This document shows positions 1 to 7,382 of a DNA stretch of 18,326 nucleotides, piece by piece. Position 1 is the stretch's first letter; each line of letters opens with the position of its first letter. This DNA is from Chloroflexota bacterium (lineage in GTDB: Bacteria; Chloroflexota; Limnocylindria; Limnocylindrales; CSP1-4). The notes under the pieces were generated by a model that did not search any database, was not told the origin of the DNA, and saw only the letters and a program-made list of their open reading frames with translations. The stretch spans positions 1-18,326 of the forward strand of contig JAKAMV010000098.1 of assembly GCA_021812735.1 (NCBI GenBank), written 5' to 3'. Both the position numbers and the translations under genes were made by a program.

Positions 1-99
1 TCCCGCCCCGTCGGGCAGGTATCCGACGAGGGCGGCCGCGAGGGCCGGCGGCGGTCCTGACCCAGGCCGGCGCTGGGCGAGCAGCTCCCCGTCTGTCAC
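1..99 (-). CDS. possible 5' end of an unidentified protein, cut by the window edge
   Basis: An open frame of 33 codons starts at a GTG (first base 99) and runs off the left edge without a stop. The peptide begins VTDGELLAQRR and is Ala/Leu/Pro rich. I recognise no family. It would be divergent from the NUDIX gene, with about 66 bases between the starts. No clear Shine-Dalgarno precedes the GTG. Open frames of this length arise by chance in such GC-rich DNA, so this is only a possibility. Confidence 0.25.
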   Translation of the reverse strand, partial: MTDGELLAQRRPGSGPPPALAAALVGYLPDGAG

Positions 100-151
100 G
101 GTGGGCCGCGACCGGCACTGGCCGTCCTGCCGTGGTGGTCGCACCCGCTCC

Positions 152-157
152 TATACT
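152..157 (+). promoter_or_regulatory. -10-like box TATACT for a leaderless NUDIX transcript
   Basis: TATACT lies 8 bases before the ATG at 166 in an otherwise GC-rich stretch. A start site 7-8 bases downstream would fall on or next to the A of the ATG, so the mRNA would have no leader. No Shine-Dalgarno and no clear -35 is visible. Confidence 0.55.
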
Positions 158-165
158 ACGCAGCC

Positions 166-759
166 ATGACGCACGCACAGCCAACGCGCGACGAGGAGCG
201 GCTGCAGGAGACGACGGTGGCGGAACGCGTCGTCTACCAGGGCAAGTACCTGACCTTTCGCGTCGACACGGTGCGCGACGCCGGTGGCGGAGAGCACGAA
301 CGGGAGCTCGTCCTACACCCCGGGGCGGTGGCGATCGTCGCCCTGGACGGCGACGACGTCCTGCTCGTCCGGCAGTGGCGCCACGCGACCGGCGGGGCCC
401 TGCTCGAGATTCCGGCCGGGACCATCGACCCGCTCGCGGACGGCACGCCCGAACCGCCCGAGCTCTGCGCGGCGCGGGAATTGGGCGAAGAGACGGGGAG
501 GCAAGCGGCCCGCTGGCGCGGCTTGGGCGCATTCTGGACCGCCCCCGGCTTCACCGACGAGTACATGCACCTCTTCCTGGCGCAGGAGCTCTCGCCGCTT
601 CCCGGCTACGCGGGACCGGAGCCGGACGAGCGCCTCGACCTGGTGCGGATGCCATGGCGCGACGCGGTGGTGGCCGCCGAACGCGGAGAGATCCACGACG
701 CGAAGTCGCTCGTGGGGCTCTTCCGGGTGGCGCGGCTGGCCGAGCGCGGAGAGCTGTAG
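166..759 (+). CDS. NUDIX hydrolase, ADP-ribose pyrophosphatase type
   Basis: A 197-residue protein of the NUDIX superfamily, closest in style to cytosolic ADP-ribose pyrophosphatases, which split ADP-ribose into AMP and ribose 5-phosphate. The Nudix core RELGEETG is at residues 104-111 and supplies the metal-binding glutamates. It follows LLEIPAGTID (79-88). The later FWTAPGFTDEYMHLF segment is the usual substrate-side motif of this subfamily. Length fits the family. The loop between PAG and RE appears about four residues longer than usual, so the first glycine of the box is displaced. The ATG at 166 has no Shine-Dalgarno but has a -10-like box 8 bases upstream. It is convergent with the TPR gene. 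The ADP-ribose substrate is inferred; another nucleoside diphosphate derivative is possible. Confidence 0.88.
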   Translation: MTHAQPTRDEERLQETTVAERVVYQGKYLTFRVDTVRDAGGGEHERELVLHPGAVAIVALDGDDVLLVRQWRHATGGALLEIPAGTIDPLADGTPEPPELCAARELGEETGRQAARWRGLGAFWTAPGFTDEYMHLFLAQELSPLPGYAGPEPDERLDLVRMPWRDAVVAAERGEIHDAKSLVGLFRVARLAERGEL

Positions 760-771
760 CCGGACCCCGCA

Positions 772-799
772 CGGGCGCTGAGGCGGGCAGAGGCGCCCG
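772..799. terminator. hairpin between convergent genes (first of two)
   Basis: A perfect 7-bp inverted repeat, CGGGCGC at 772-778 and GCGCCCG at 793-799, with a 14-base loop. It lies just after the NUDIX stop. There is no T-run, so intrinsic termination is not assured. Confidence 0.4.
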
Positions 800-825
800 G
801 GCACCGCCCGCACCCGCGCGGTGCC
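800..825. terminator. hairpin between convergent genes (second of two)
   Basis: A perfect 8-bp inverted repeat, GGCACCGC at 800-807 and GCGGTGCC at 818-825, with a 10-base loop. It sits between the stops of the NUDIX and TPR genes and could end transcription from both sides. There is no T-run, as is common in very GC-rich genomes. Confidence 0.5.
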
Positions 826-849
826 GGCCACGCGAGGGAAGCTCCGAGC

Positions 850-1371
850 CTACAACACCAAGGGTGGCCGGTTGCCCTCCAACCGCGCGAGCGCGTCCCG
901 GTACAGCCGCGAGTCCGGCGCCAGCGCGACCGCGAGCCGCAGGTGCGTCCGTGCCTCCTCAGGACGACCCAGCCGCTTGAGGCTCTGCCCCAACGCGAAA
1001 TGCGCGTAGGCGAGCGACGGGTCGATCCGCAGCAGCTCGCGAAACGCCTCCGCCGCTCGCTCGTGCTGTCCGCTGTTGTAGTAGGCACGCCCCAGCGCCT
1101 CGATGATCGAGCCGCGGCGCGGCTCCAGGCGCGCCGCTCGCTCGAGCAGCACGGCCGCCTGGGCAAAGTGACGCCGTCCCATCAGCGCCCGGCCACGCTG
1201 CAGCAGGCCGTACGCCGTCTCGCGCTCCACGAGCTCCGCCACGAGCCGTTCCTCACTCGGCGAAGCTCCATCCCGTGCGCCGTCTGCCCCGTGCGGGTCC
1301 GGCGTGCCCGGTGTGCGGTTGGCCTCGTCCTCATCGCGCGGGCTGTGCGGCCCCAGATCGCCCTGGTTCAT
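850..1371 (-). CDS. TPR-repeat protein
   Basis: A 173-residue soluble protein. Residues 1-48 are hydrophilic, acidic and low complexity, probably disordered. Residues 51-152 form three tandem 34-residue tetratricopeptide repeats (about 51-84, 85-118, 119-152), each with the expected small and aromatic positions and a Pro at its end (LEP, IDP, LAP). TPRs bind proteins; no catalytic domain is present, so a scaffold or adaptor role is inferred. The ATG at 1371 is chosen because GAGG lies 8 bases upstream. The frame is open 27 codons further up, but that part is low complexity and lacks a ribosome site. The partner is unknown. It lies 93 bases downstream of the SDR gene on the same strand and could be co-transcribed with it. 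Confidence 0.8.
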   Translation of the reverse strand: MNQGDLGPHSPRDEDEANRTPGTPDPHGADGARDGASPSEERLVAELVERETAYGLLQRGRALMGRRHFAQAAVLLERAARLEPRRGSIIEALGRAYYNSGQHERAAEAFRELLRIDPSLAYAHFALGQSLKRLGRPEEARTHLRLAVALAPDSRLYRDALARLEGNRPPLVL

Positions 1372-1464
1372 GCCCGAATCCTCGCACGCTTCCGCCCCGG
1401 CGTCCGCGCCACCGGCATCGGGCGCCCCCTCGGCGTCGCGCCGGCGTCGCACCGACCACCGGCA

Positions 1465-2262
1465 TCAGCCGCCTGCCAGCCCTCCCCCGTCGACCACCAG
1501 CGTCGTGCCCGTCACGTAGGCGGCGTCGTCCGAGGCGAGGTACAGGATCGCCGCCGCGATCTCCTCCGGCGTCCCGATCCGGCGCAGCGGTCGCGCCGCT
1601 GCCGAGCCCGCGATCCCGGCCTCCGGCGACTCCCCGAGCTGACCGAACTCGTTGCGCAGCAGCGCCGTGTCGGTGTCGCCCGGACAGACGCAGTTGACGC
1701 GGATCCCCTCTGGCCCGTGGTCGATGGCCAGCGCGCGCGTGAGGTTCGCCACGGCGGCCTTGGTCGCAGCGTAGCTGACGGCGCGCGGCCCGCCGACCAG
1801 GCTCCAGCCCGACCCGACCGTCACGATCGCCCCGCCGCCACGCGCCCGCAGCCGCGGAATGGCCGCGCGACAGCACCGGAAGACCGCCGTGAGGTTCACC
1901 GCCACGACCTCGTCCCATTCGGCATCGCTCGTTTCGAGCGCCGTATGACGCCGGATGATCCCGGCCGCCGTCACGAGCAGGTCGAGTCCACCGAACGCCT
2001 CGGCGAGCGCCGTCACCGCCCGATCCGCCGCACCGGGCTGCGCCAGGTCGACCACGATCGGCAGCGCCCGACCACCCGCGTCGGCGATGCGTTTCGCGAC
2101 GCGTCCCAGACCCGCCTCGTCGCGGTCGGCGAGCCCCACGGCCGCCCCCTCGGCGGCGAACCGGACGGCCGTCGCCGCGCCGATCCCCGACGCCGCGCCG
2201 GTGACGAGCGCGACCCGGCCAGCGAGCCGCCCGAGCGGGGCTCCACGCCGCGATGCCGCCAT
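1465..2262 (-). CDS. short-chain dehydrogenase/reductase (classical SDR)
   Basis: A 265-residue classical SDR, a soluble NAD(P)-dependent oxidoreductase acting on an alcohol or carbonyl. The cofactor motif TGAASGIG is at 21-28. Asp46 at the end of the second strand suggests NAD(H) preference. The catalytic set is Asn123, Ser151, Tyr164 and Lys168 (YAATK). The PG motif and the C-terminal VTGTTLVVDGG typical of FabG-like members are present. The usual NNAG motif is TAAG (98-101), so its Asn is replaced. The ATG at 2262 has an excellent Shine-Dalgarno, AAGGAGG at 2272-2278, 9 bases upstream. The open frame continues further up but lacks family sequence. It is divergent from a second SDR gene. 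The substrate cannot be read from sequence. Confidence 0.92.
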   Translation of the reverse strand: MAASRRGAPLGRLAGRVALVTGAASGIGAATAVRFAAEGAAVGLADRDEAGLGRVAKRIADAGGRALPIVVDLAQPGAADRAVTALAEAFGGLDLLVTAAGIIRRHTALETSDAEWDEVVAVNLTAVFRCCRAAIPRLRARGGGAIVTVGSGWSLVGGPRAVSYAATKAAVANLTRALAIDHGPEGIRVNCVCPGDTDTALLRNEFGQLGESPEAGIAGSAAARPLRRIGTPEEIAAAILYLASDDAAYVTGTTLVVDGGGLAGG

Positions 2263-2403
2263 ACGCTTCCGCCTCCTTTCGAAGACCGCGGCCCGTCCCG
2301 AGGGCAGCCGCGGTCGGCACGCCGACGCCTGCGAGCCCGTCCCCGGCCGCCACGCCAACCGGCCCGCGCGACCGGCCGCCCGCCCCACCGGCCCGATCGG
2401 AAT

Positions 2404-2412
2404 TGGGATACT
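2404..2412 (+). promoter_or_regulatory. possible extended -10 (TGGGATACT) for the SDR and P-protein-like operon
   Basis: TG at 2404-2405, one spacer base, then GATACT at 2407-2412 matches an extended -10 element. It lies about 68 bases before the ATG at 2481, within the 218-bp gap between the divergent SDR genes. I see no -35, and no matching element for the leftward SDR gene. This is a weak call from one motif. Confidence 0.3.
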
Positions 2413-2480
2413 ACACGCCGTACCAGCAGCTCCACCCCGTCGCCGCACGGGCGACGCAGCCCGCACTGGAGGTTCGAGCC

Positions 2481-3230
2481 ATGGAAGGTCCCGCCCCCCG
2501 AGCCCACGTCGGGCGCCGCGTCGTGGTCACCGGCGGCGCCAGCGGGATCGGCCTCGCGACTGCGCGGCGCTTCATCGGGGAGGGCGCCCGGGTCGTGGTG
2601 CTCGACCGCGATGCGGCCGCGCTCGAGCGCGCCCGTGCCGAGCTGCCCGGGCTTGCCGGCGCCGTCCGCGCCGACGTGAGCCAGCCCGACGAGGTGGAGG
2701 CCGCGTTCGGCGAGACCGACGGGCTGCTCGGCGGGGTGGATATCCTGATCGCCAACGCCGGCATCAGCGTCCGTAACCGCTTTCTCGACATCGAGCCCGA
2801 GCAGTGGTCGCGTGTGATCGGCGTCAACCTCACGGGCGCCTTCCTCTGCGCGCGCGCCGCCGTGCGGCGGATGGCCGAACAGCGCTCGGGGGTGGTCCTC
2901 TTCACGTCGTCGACGAACGGCCTCGACGGGCACCCCTTCTACGCCGACTACAACGCCTCCAAGGCCGGCATCAACCTGCTCATGAAGACCATCGCGCTCG
3001 AATGCGCCCCCTGGCTGCGTGCAAACGCCGTCTGCCCCGGGTACGTCCTGACCCCCATGCAGCAGGCCGAGTACACGCCCGACATGCTCGCCGCGGTCAA
3101 CCGCCGCATTCCGCTGCAGCGCCACGCCCAGCCCGAGGAGGTCGCCGCGCTGTTCGCGTTTCTCGCCTCCGACGAGGCGGCCTACATCACGGGACAATGC
3201 ATCAGCATCGACGGCGGAGAGACCGCCTGA
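2481..3230 (+). CDS. short-chain dehydrogenase/reductase, first gene of the P-protein-like operon
   Basis: A 249-residue classical SDR. TGGASGIG at 17-24 binds the dinucleotide and Asp42 suggests NAD(H). The structural motif ANAG (91-94) is intact. The catalytic residues are Asn116, Ser144, Tyr157 and Lys161 (YNASK), and the C-terminal ITGQCISIDGG is typical. The ATG at 2481 follows GGAGG (2468-2472) at 8 bases. The frame is open upstream but has no family sequence there. The stop is only 54 bases before the GcvPA-like start on the same strand, so one operon is likely and a shared pathway plausible. It is clearly distinct from the divergent SDR on the other side of the intergenic region. Substrate unknown. 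Confidence 0.92.
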   Translation: MEGPAPRAHVGRRVVVTGGASGIGLATARRFIGEGARVVVLDRDAAALERARAELPGLAGAVRADVSQPDEVEAAFGETDGLLGGVDILIANAGISVRNRFLDIEPEQWSRVIGVNLTGAFLCARAAVRRMAEQRSGVVLFTSSTNGLDGHPFYADYNASKAGINLLMKTIALECAPWLRANAVCPGYVLTPMQQAEYTPDMLAAVNRRIPLQRHAQPEEVAALFAFLASDEAAYITGQCISIDGGETA

Positions 3231-3284
3231 GCAGCGGTGCCGGTCCGCAGCGCGTGCCGGCACCGGCGATGGAGTGAGACCCAC

Positions 3285-4685
3285 GTGACCAACGACGCTG
3301 GCACCGCCGTCCACCCCTACATCCCGAGCAGCGTGCCCGAGATGCGGGACGCCATGCTGCGCAGCATCGGCGCGCGCGACGTGGCGGAGCTCTATGCCGA
3401 CGTCCCGCCCGAACTGCGTCTCGATCGCCCGCTGCAGCTGCCCGAGCCGCTCCGCTCGGAGCACGACCTACGGCGGCACATCGAGGAGCTCCTTGCCCGC
3501 AACGTCAGCACCGCCGAGTATCCGAGCTTCCTCGGCGCCGGCTGCTATCGGCGCTTCGTGCCGGCCGTGTGCGACGAGATCAACGGCCGCGCGGAGTTCC
3601 TGACCGCGTACGGGGGTGAGCCGTACGAGGACCATGGCCGCTTCCAGGCGCTCTTCGAGTACTGCAGCATGATGGGCGAGCTGCTCGAGATGGACGTGGT
3701 GAGCGTCCCCACGTTCGACGGCGCGCAGGCCGCCGCGACGGCACTGCGCATGGCCGGCCGGATCACCGGTCGCCACGCGGTCCTCGTGCCCGCGACGACC
3801 AACCCCCAGCGGCGGTCGGTGATCGCGAACTATGTCGACGGCGCGCTCGAGGTGGTCGAGGTCGACTACGACCGCTCGACCGGCCTGCTCGACCTCGCCG
3901 ACCTGCGCGCGAAGCTGTCGCCCGCGACGGCGGCGGTCTTCATCGAGAACCCCGGCTACTTCGGCGTCATCGAGGCGCAGGCGCCCGAGATCGTCGCGCT
4001 GGCCCACGCGCAGGGCGCCCTCGCCGTCGCCTGCGTCGATCCTTCCTCGCTCGGCGTGCTCGAGGCGCCCGGGGCCTACGGCGCGGACATCGCCTGCGGC
4101 GATCTGCAGCCGCTCGGCATCCACATGTACTTCGGCGGCGGCCAGGGCGGCTTCATCGCCACACCCGACGAGGAGCGGTTCGTCGCGGAGTATCCCTCGC
4201 GGCTCTTCGGCCTGACCCGCACGGTCGTCGAGGGGGAGTACGGGTTCGGCGACGTCTTCTGGGAACGCACCAGCTTCCACGGCCGCGAAGAGGCCAAGGA
4301 GTTCGTGGGAACGGCCGCCGCGCTGTGGGGCATCACCGCGGGCGTCTACCTCGCGCTGATGGGGCCACAGGGCATGCGCGAGATCGGCGAGACGTCCATG
4401 CGGCTGGCCCGGTACGCCGCCACGTGCTTGGCGACCATCCCAGGCGTGCGTGCTCCGCGCTTCTCCGGCATCCCCTTCACCGAGTTCGTCGTCGACTTCT
4501 CGGCGACCGGCCGGACGGTCCGCGAGATCAACGCGGCGCTGCTCGACGCGGGGATCTTCGGCGGCGCCGACCTGTCCGACCAGTTCCCCGAGCTCGGCCA
4601 GGCCGCGCTCTACTGCGTGACCGAGCTGCACACGCGTGACGAGCTCGACCGGCTGGCCGATACGCTGCGGCAGGTGCTGGCATGA
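3285..4685 (+). CDS. GcvPA-like protein (divergent glycine dehydrogenase subunit 1 homologue)
   Basis: A 466-residue member of the alpha-subunit family of two-subunit glycine decarboxylase (P-protein), fold-type I PLP superfamily. Family landmarks are clear: HPYIPSS near the start, EYPSFLGAG, a FEY/GEL segment, the PGAYGADI region, and ALYCVTELHT near the end. Two signatures of true GcvPA are missing. The TAYTPYQPE-type motif is replaced by TAYGGEPYEDHG (107-118), and the K-S-N-I-x-T-N segment is replaced by EFVGTA (339-344). In the true enzyme this subunit lacks the PLP lysine and completes the partner's active site. The GTG start at 3285 has GGAG (3271-3274) 10 bases upstream. The last codons overlap the next gene by 4 bases, implying coupled translation and a heteromer. 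Homology is certain; glycine as substrate is doubtful. Confidence 0.88.
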   Translation: MTNDAGTAVHPYIPSSVPEMRDAMLRSIGARDVAELYADVPPELRLDRPLQLPEPLRSEHDLRRHIEELLARNVSTAEYPSFLGAGCYRRFVPAVCDEINGRAEFLTAYGGEPYEDHGRFQALFEYCSMMGELLEMDVVSVPTFDGAQAAATALRMAGRITGRHAVLVPATTNPQRRSVIANYVDGALEVVEVDYDRSTGLLDLADLRAKLSPATAAVFIENPGYFGVIEAQAPEIVALAHAQGALAVACVDPSSLGVLEAPGAYGADIACGDLQPLGIHMYFGGGQGGFIATPDEERFVAEYPSRLFGLTRTVVEGEYGFGDVFWERTSFHGREEAKEFVGTAAALWGITAGVYLALMGPQGMREIGETSMRLARYAATCLATIPGVRAPRFSGIPFTEFVVDFSATGRTVREINAALLDAGIFGGADLSDQFPELGQAALYCVTELHTRDELDRLADTLRQVLA

Positions 4686-6307
4686 CGCGCACGGGAGCCA
4701 CCGAACAGGATGAGGACCGGGGACCCGCGATGACGATCCCGCAGGCGCCGGAGACGCGGCGCCGCTTCCACGAGGCGCGCTGGGACGAACCGGTCATCTT
4801 CGAGCTCTCCGTCCCGGGCGCCCGCGGCGTCCTACCGCCCCGTCCGGACCGCGAGCTGCCGGAGGCCGACTCGGAGGCGCTGGTCCCGGCGGCGATGCGG
4901 CGGCGCCGGCCACCTGCTCTCCCCGAGCTTTCGCAGCAGGCCGTCCTGCGCCACTACCTGCGGCTCTCCCAGGAGACGCTCGGGGCGGACCTGAATGTCG
5001 ACGTCGGTCAGGGCACCTGCACCATGAAGTACAGCCCCAAGATCAACGACCAGCTGGCGCGCAGCCCGCAGCTCGCCGAGCTGCACCCGCTCCAAGACGA
5101 GCGCACGGTGCAGGGGATCCTCGAGGCGATCTATCGGCTCGACCTGCTGCTGCGCGAGATCTCCGGCATGGACGCCTTCACGCTGCAGCCCGCGAGCGGC
5201 TCGCAGGCGATCTTCGCGGCGGCGGCGATGCTGCGCGCGCACCTGCGAGCACGCGGCGAGTTCCCCGCGCGGGACGAGATCGTCACGACGATCTTCTCGC
5301 ATCCGTCCGACGCCGCCGCGGCGCACGTCGCGGGCTTCCGTATCGTGACCCTGCAGCCCGGTCCGCACGGACACCCCGATCTCGCCTCGCTGCGGGCCGT
5401 GCTCGGCAAGCGCACCGCCGGGCTCTTCATCACGAACCCTGAGGACACCGGCATCTTCAACCCCGACATCGCGGCGTTCACCCGGGCGGTCCACGACGTG
5501 GGCGGGCTCTGCGTGTACGACCAGGCCAACGCGAACGGACTGCTCGGCATCACCCGCGCCCGCGAGGCCGGCTTCGACGCTTGTTTCTTCAACCTGCACA
5601 AGACCTTCTCGACCCCGCACGGTTCGGGCGGCCCGGCCTGCGGGGCGCTCGGCGTGCGGTCGCACCTGGAACCGTACCTCCCCGCGCCGATCGTCACCTT
5701 CGACGGCCGCCGCTATCACCTGGACGCGGAGCGGCCCGCGAGCGTAGGCAAGGTGCGCACGTGGTACGGCGTGCCGGAGGTCCACCTGCGTGCCTATGCT
5801 TGGATCATGAGCCTCGGGGCCGCGGGCCTGAGGACCGTGGCCGAGTCGGCCGTCCTCTGCAACAACTATCTCCTGGAGCGGGTGCGGCGGATCCGCGGCG
5901 TCGAGGTGCCGTGGCCCAACCGGCGCCGGCTGGAACAGGTGCGCTACAGCTTCGAGCCGCTGGGGCGCGAGACCGGCGTGGGGTCGGAGGACGTCGGCCG
6001 GCGCATGGCCGACTTCGGGGTCCACTACTGGACGAGCCATCACCCGTGGCTCATCCCCGAGCCGTTCACGCTCGAGCCAACCGAGTCGTATTCGCAGCAC
6101 GAACTCGACGAGTACGCCGCGATCCTCGCGCGTGTCGCGCGCGAGGCATACGAGGATCCCGAGCTGGTCCGCTCCGCGCCCCACGCGAGCGTGGTGCACC
6201 GCCACGACCATGGGCCCCTCGACGATCCGGCGCGCTGGGCGATGACCTGGCGGGCCTACCTGCGCAAGCGCGGCGCCGCGGCCGGTACTGAAGCGACGGG
6301 CGAGTAG
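4682..6307 (+). CDS. GcvPB-like protein (divergent glycine dehydrogenase subunit 2 homologue)
   Basis: A 541-residue homologue of the catalytic beta subunit of the P-protein, slightly longer than usual (about 480-500). The PLP machinery is kept: Lys307 in NLHKTFSTPHG for the internal aldimine, Asp280 in VYDQAN for the pyridine nitrogen, and a GTCTMKYSPK version of the family signature. Substrate-side signatures differ. AGAHGE is SGSQAI, placing Gln175 at the position of the family's conserved His. DSAHGTNPA is FSHPSDAAA (His207 retained). DGAN is DQAN. The ATG at 4682 overlaps the previous stop (ATGA); an in-frame ATG at 4730, preceded by GAGGACCGGGGA, is an alternative removing 16 residues. 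The convergent neighbour is the nicotinate phosphoribosyltransferase gene. A PLP enzyme acting with the GcvPA-like partner is well supported; the reaction is unknown. Confidence 0.88.
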   Translation: MTRTGATEQDEDRGPAMTIPQAPETRRRFHEARWDEPVIFELSVPGARGVLPPRPDRELPEADSEALVPAAMRRRRPPALPELSQQAVLRHYLRLSQETLGADLNVDVGQGTCTMKYSPKINDQLARSPQLAELHPLQDERTVQGILEAIYRLDLLLREISGMDAFTLQPASGSQAIFAAAAMLRAHLRARGEFPARDEIVTTIFSHPSDAAAAHVAGFRIVTLQPGPHGHPDLASLRAVLGKRTAGLFITNPEDTGIFNPDIAAFTRAVHDVGGLCVYDQANANGLLGITRAREAGFDACFFNLHKTFSTPHGSGGPACGALGVRSHLEPYLPAPIVTFDGRRYHLDAERPASVGKVRTWYGVPEVHLRAYAWIMSLGAAGLRTVAESAVLCNNYLLERVRRIRGVEVPWPNRRRLEQVRYSFEPLGRETGVGSEDVGRRMADFGVHYWTSHHPWLIPEPFTLEPTESYSQHELDEYAAILARVAREAYEDPELVRSAPHASVVHRHDHGPLDDPARWAMTWRAYLRKRGAAAGTEATGE

Positions 6308-6315
6308 GGCGCGAC

Positions 6316-6339
6316 GCCCCGGACGAAACGCCTCGGGGC
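6316..6339. terminator. hairpin between convergent stops, possible bidirectional terminator
   Basis: GCCCCG (6316-6321) and CGGGGC (6334-6339) form a 6-bp stem with a 12-base loop. It fills the 32-base gap between the GcvPB-like stop and the phosphoribosyltransferase stop. No T-run follows on either strand. Confidence 0.4.
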
Positions 6340-7377
6340 CTACGACCCGAGCCAGTCGGTGAGGTCGATCGGGCGCAGCCGGGGGCTCGGCGTCACGCCC
6401 GGGATGCGACCGCGCTTGGCGATCGGCTTGCCGTCGATCTCCTTGAGGTCGCCCGTGAAGTCGATGGGGCTCGCGCCGCTGATGTAGCTCCCGACCGCGA
6501 AGGAGTCGACGGGGGCTCCGCGCTCCTTGAAATGGGTGATCCGGTCGGGGTTGAGCCCACCGCTCACGATGATCCTGACGTGCTGGTAGCCGGCCTGGTC
6601 GAGTCGGGCGCGCACTTCGGTCACCAGGTCGGGCGTCACGCGGCCACGTTCGGACGGCGTGTCGAGCCGGATCCCGTAGAGCCGTTCGCCGAGGGCATCC
6701 GCCACCCGCAGCGCCTCCTCGGCCTCGTCCTTGAACGTGTCGACGAGCACGATGCGCGGCACGTCCGGGGGGAGGTCGCGGTCGAACGCCTCCGCCGCGC
6801 GCACCGTGTCGCCGAACATGAGCACGAGCGCATGGGGCATCGTGCCCGTCGGGCGCAGCCCCGAGAGCCGCGCCCCCGCCGGCGTGGAGGCGCCCACGCA
6901 GCCACCCACGATCGCCGCGTAGTCGAGCGTCTCGGAGACGTTCGGGTGGACGTGCCGCGCCCCGAAGCTGATGACGGGCTGCGGTGCCGCCGCCTCCACA
7001 CAGCGCCGCGCTGCGGTGGCCCAGCCGGTCGACTGCGCCATCATCCCCAGGATCGCGGTCTCGTACAACCCGAACTTGCGGTAGCGTGCCCGGATCCGCA
7101 GCACGATCTCGCGCTCCGCGAAGAGGTCGCCGTCGGAGAGCGCCTCCACGACCGCCTCGCCGGGAGCGGCGCCCTGCAACGCGTGCGCCAGGAGCGTCTT
7201 GGCCTCGTCGATGCCGCACAGGACGCCGGACTGGCGCGAGAAGACCTCCATCACCACGAGCGGGTCGATCCCCTCGCGCTCCAGCACCTGTTGGGCGCGG
7301 TAGAAGTAGACGTCGGCCGAGTCGCCCTCGAGGATCTCCCGGGAAGGCCGCCGGCGGACCGGCCGCACCTGCTCCAT
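6340..7377 (-). CDS. pncB: nicotinate phosphoribosyltransferase
   Basis: A 345-residue nicotinate phosphoribosyltransferase of the short type. The family makes nicotinate mononucleotide and PPi from nicotinate and PRPP with ATP, a cytosolic NAD-salvage step. Visible landmarks are FSRQSGVLCGIDEA near the N-terminus, FGARHVHP, PTGTMPHAL with the family's key histidine, LVDTFKDE, GIRLDTPSERG, SGGLNPDRI in the phosphate-binding part, and VGSYISG. The ATG at 7377 is chosen because homology begins right after it and because it lies 5 bases past the stop of the nicotinamidase-like gene, which implies coupled translation. The two genes encode consecutive steps. No obvious truncation. A quinolinate phosphoribosyltransferase is less likely given the PTGTMPH motif and length. 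Confidence 0.88.
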   Translation of the reverse strand: MEQVRPVRRRPSREILEGDSADVYFYRAQQVLEREGIDPLVVMEVFSRQSGVLCGIDEAKTLLAHALQGAAPGEAVVEALSDGDLFAEREIVLRIRARYRKFGLYETAILGMMAQSTGWATAARRCVEAAAPQPVISFGARHVHPNVSETLDYAAIVGGCVGASTPAGARLSGLRPTGTMPHALVLMFGDTVRAAEAFDRDLPPDVPRIVLVDTFKDEAEEALRVADALGERLYGIRLDTPSERGRVTPDLVTEVRARLDQAGYQHVRIIVSGGLNPDRITHFKERGAPVDSFAVGSYISGASPIDFTGDLKEIDGKPIAKRGRIPGVTPSPRLRPIDLTDWLGS

Positions 7378-7382
7378 CGGCG

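Noticed and set aside
943..2679. A 578-codon open frame on the plus strand across the TPR and SDR genes
   Set aside because: Arg/Pro-rich translation without motifs; it is the antisense shadow of two well-supported genes in GC-rich DNA.
3285..6307. A normal glycine cleavage system locus
   Set aside because: No gcvH, gcvT or lpd nearby, and several near-invariant P-protein segments are changed in both subunits.
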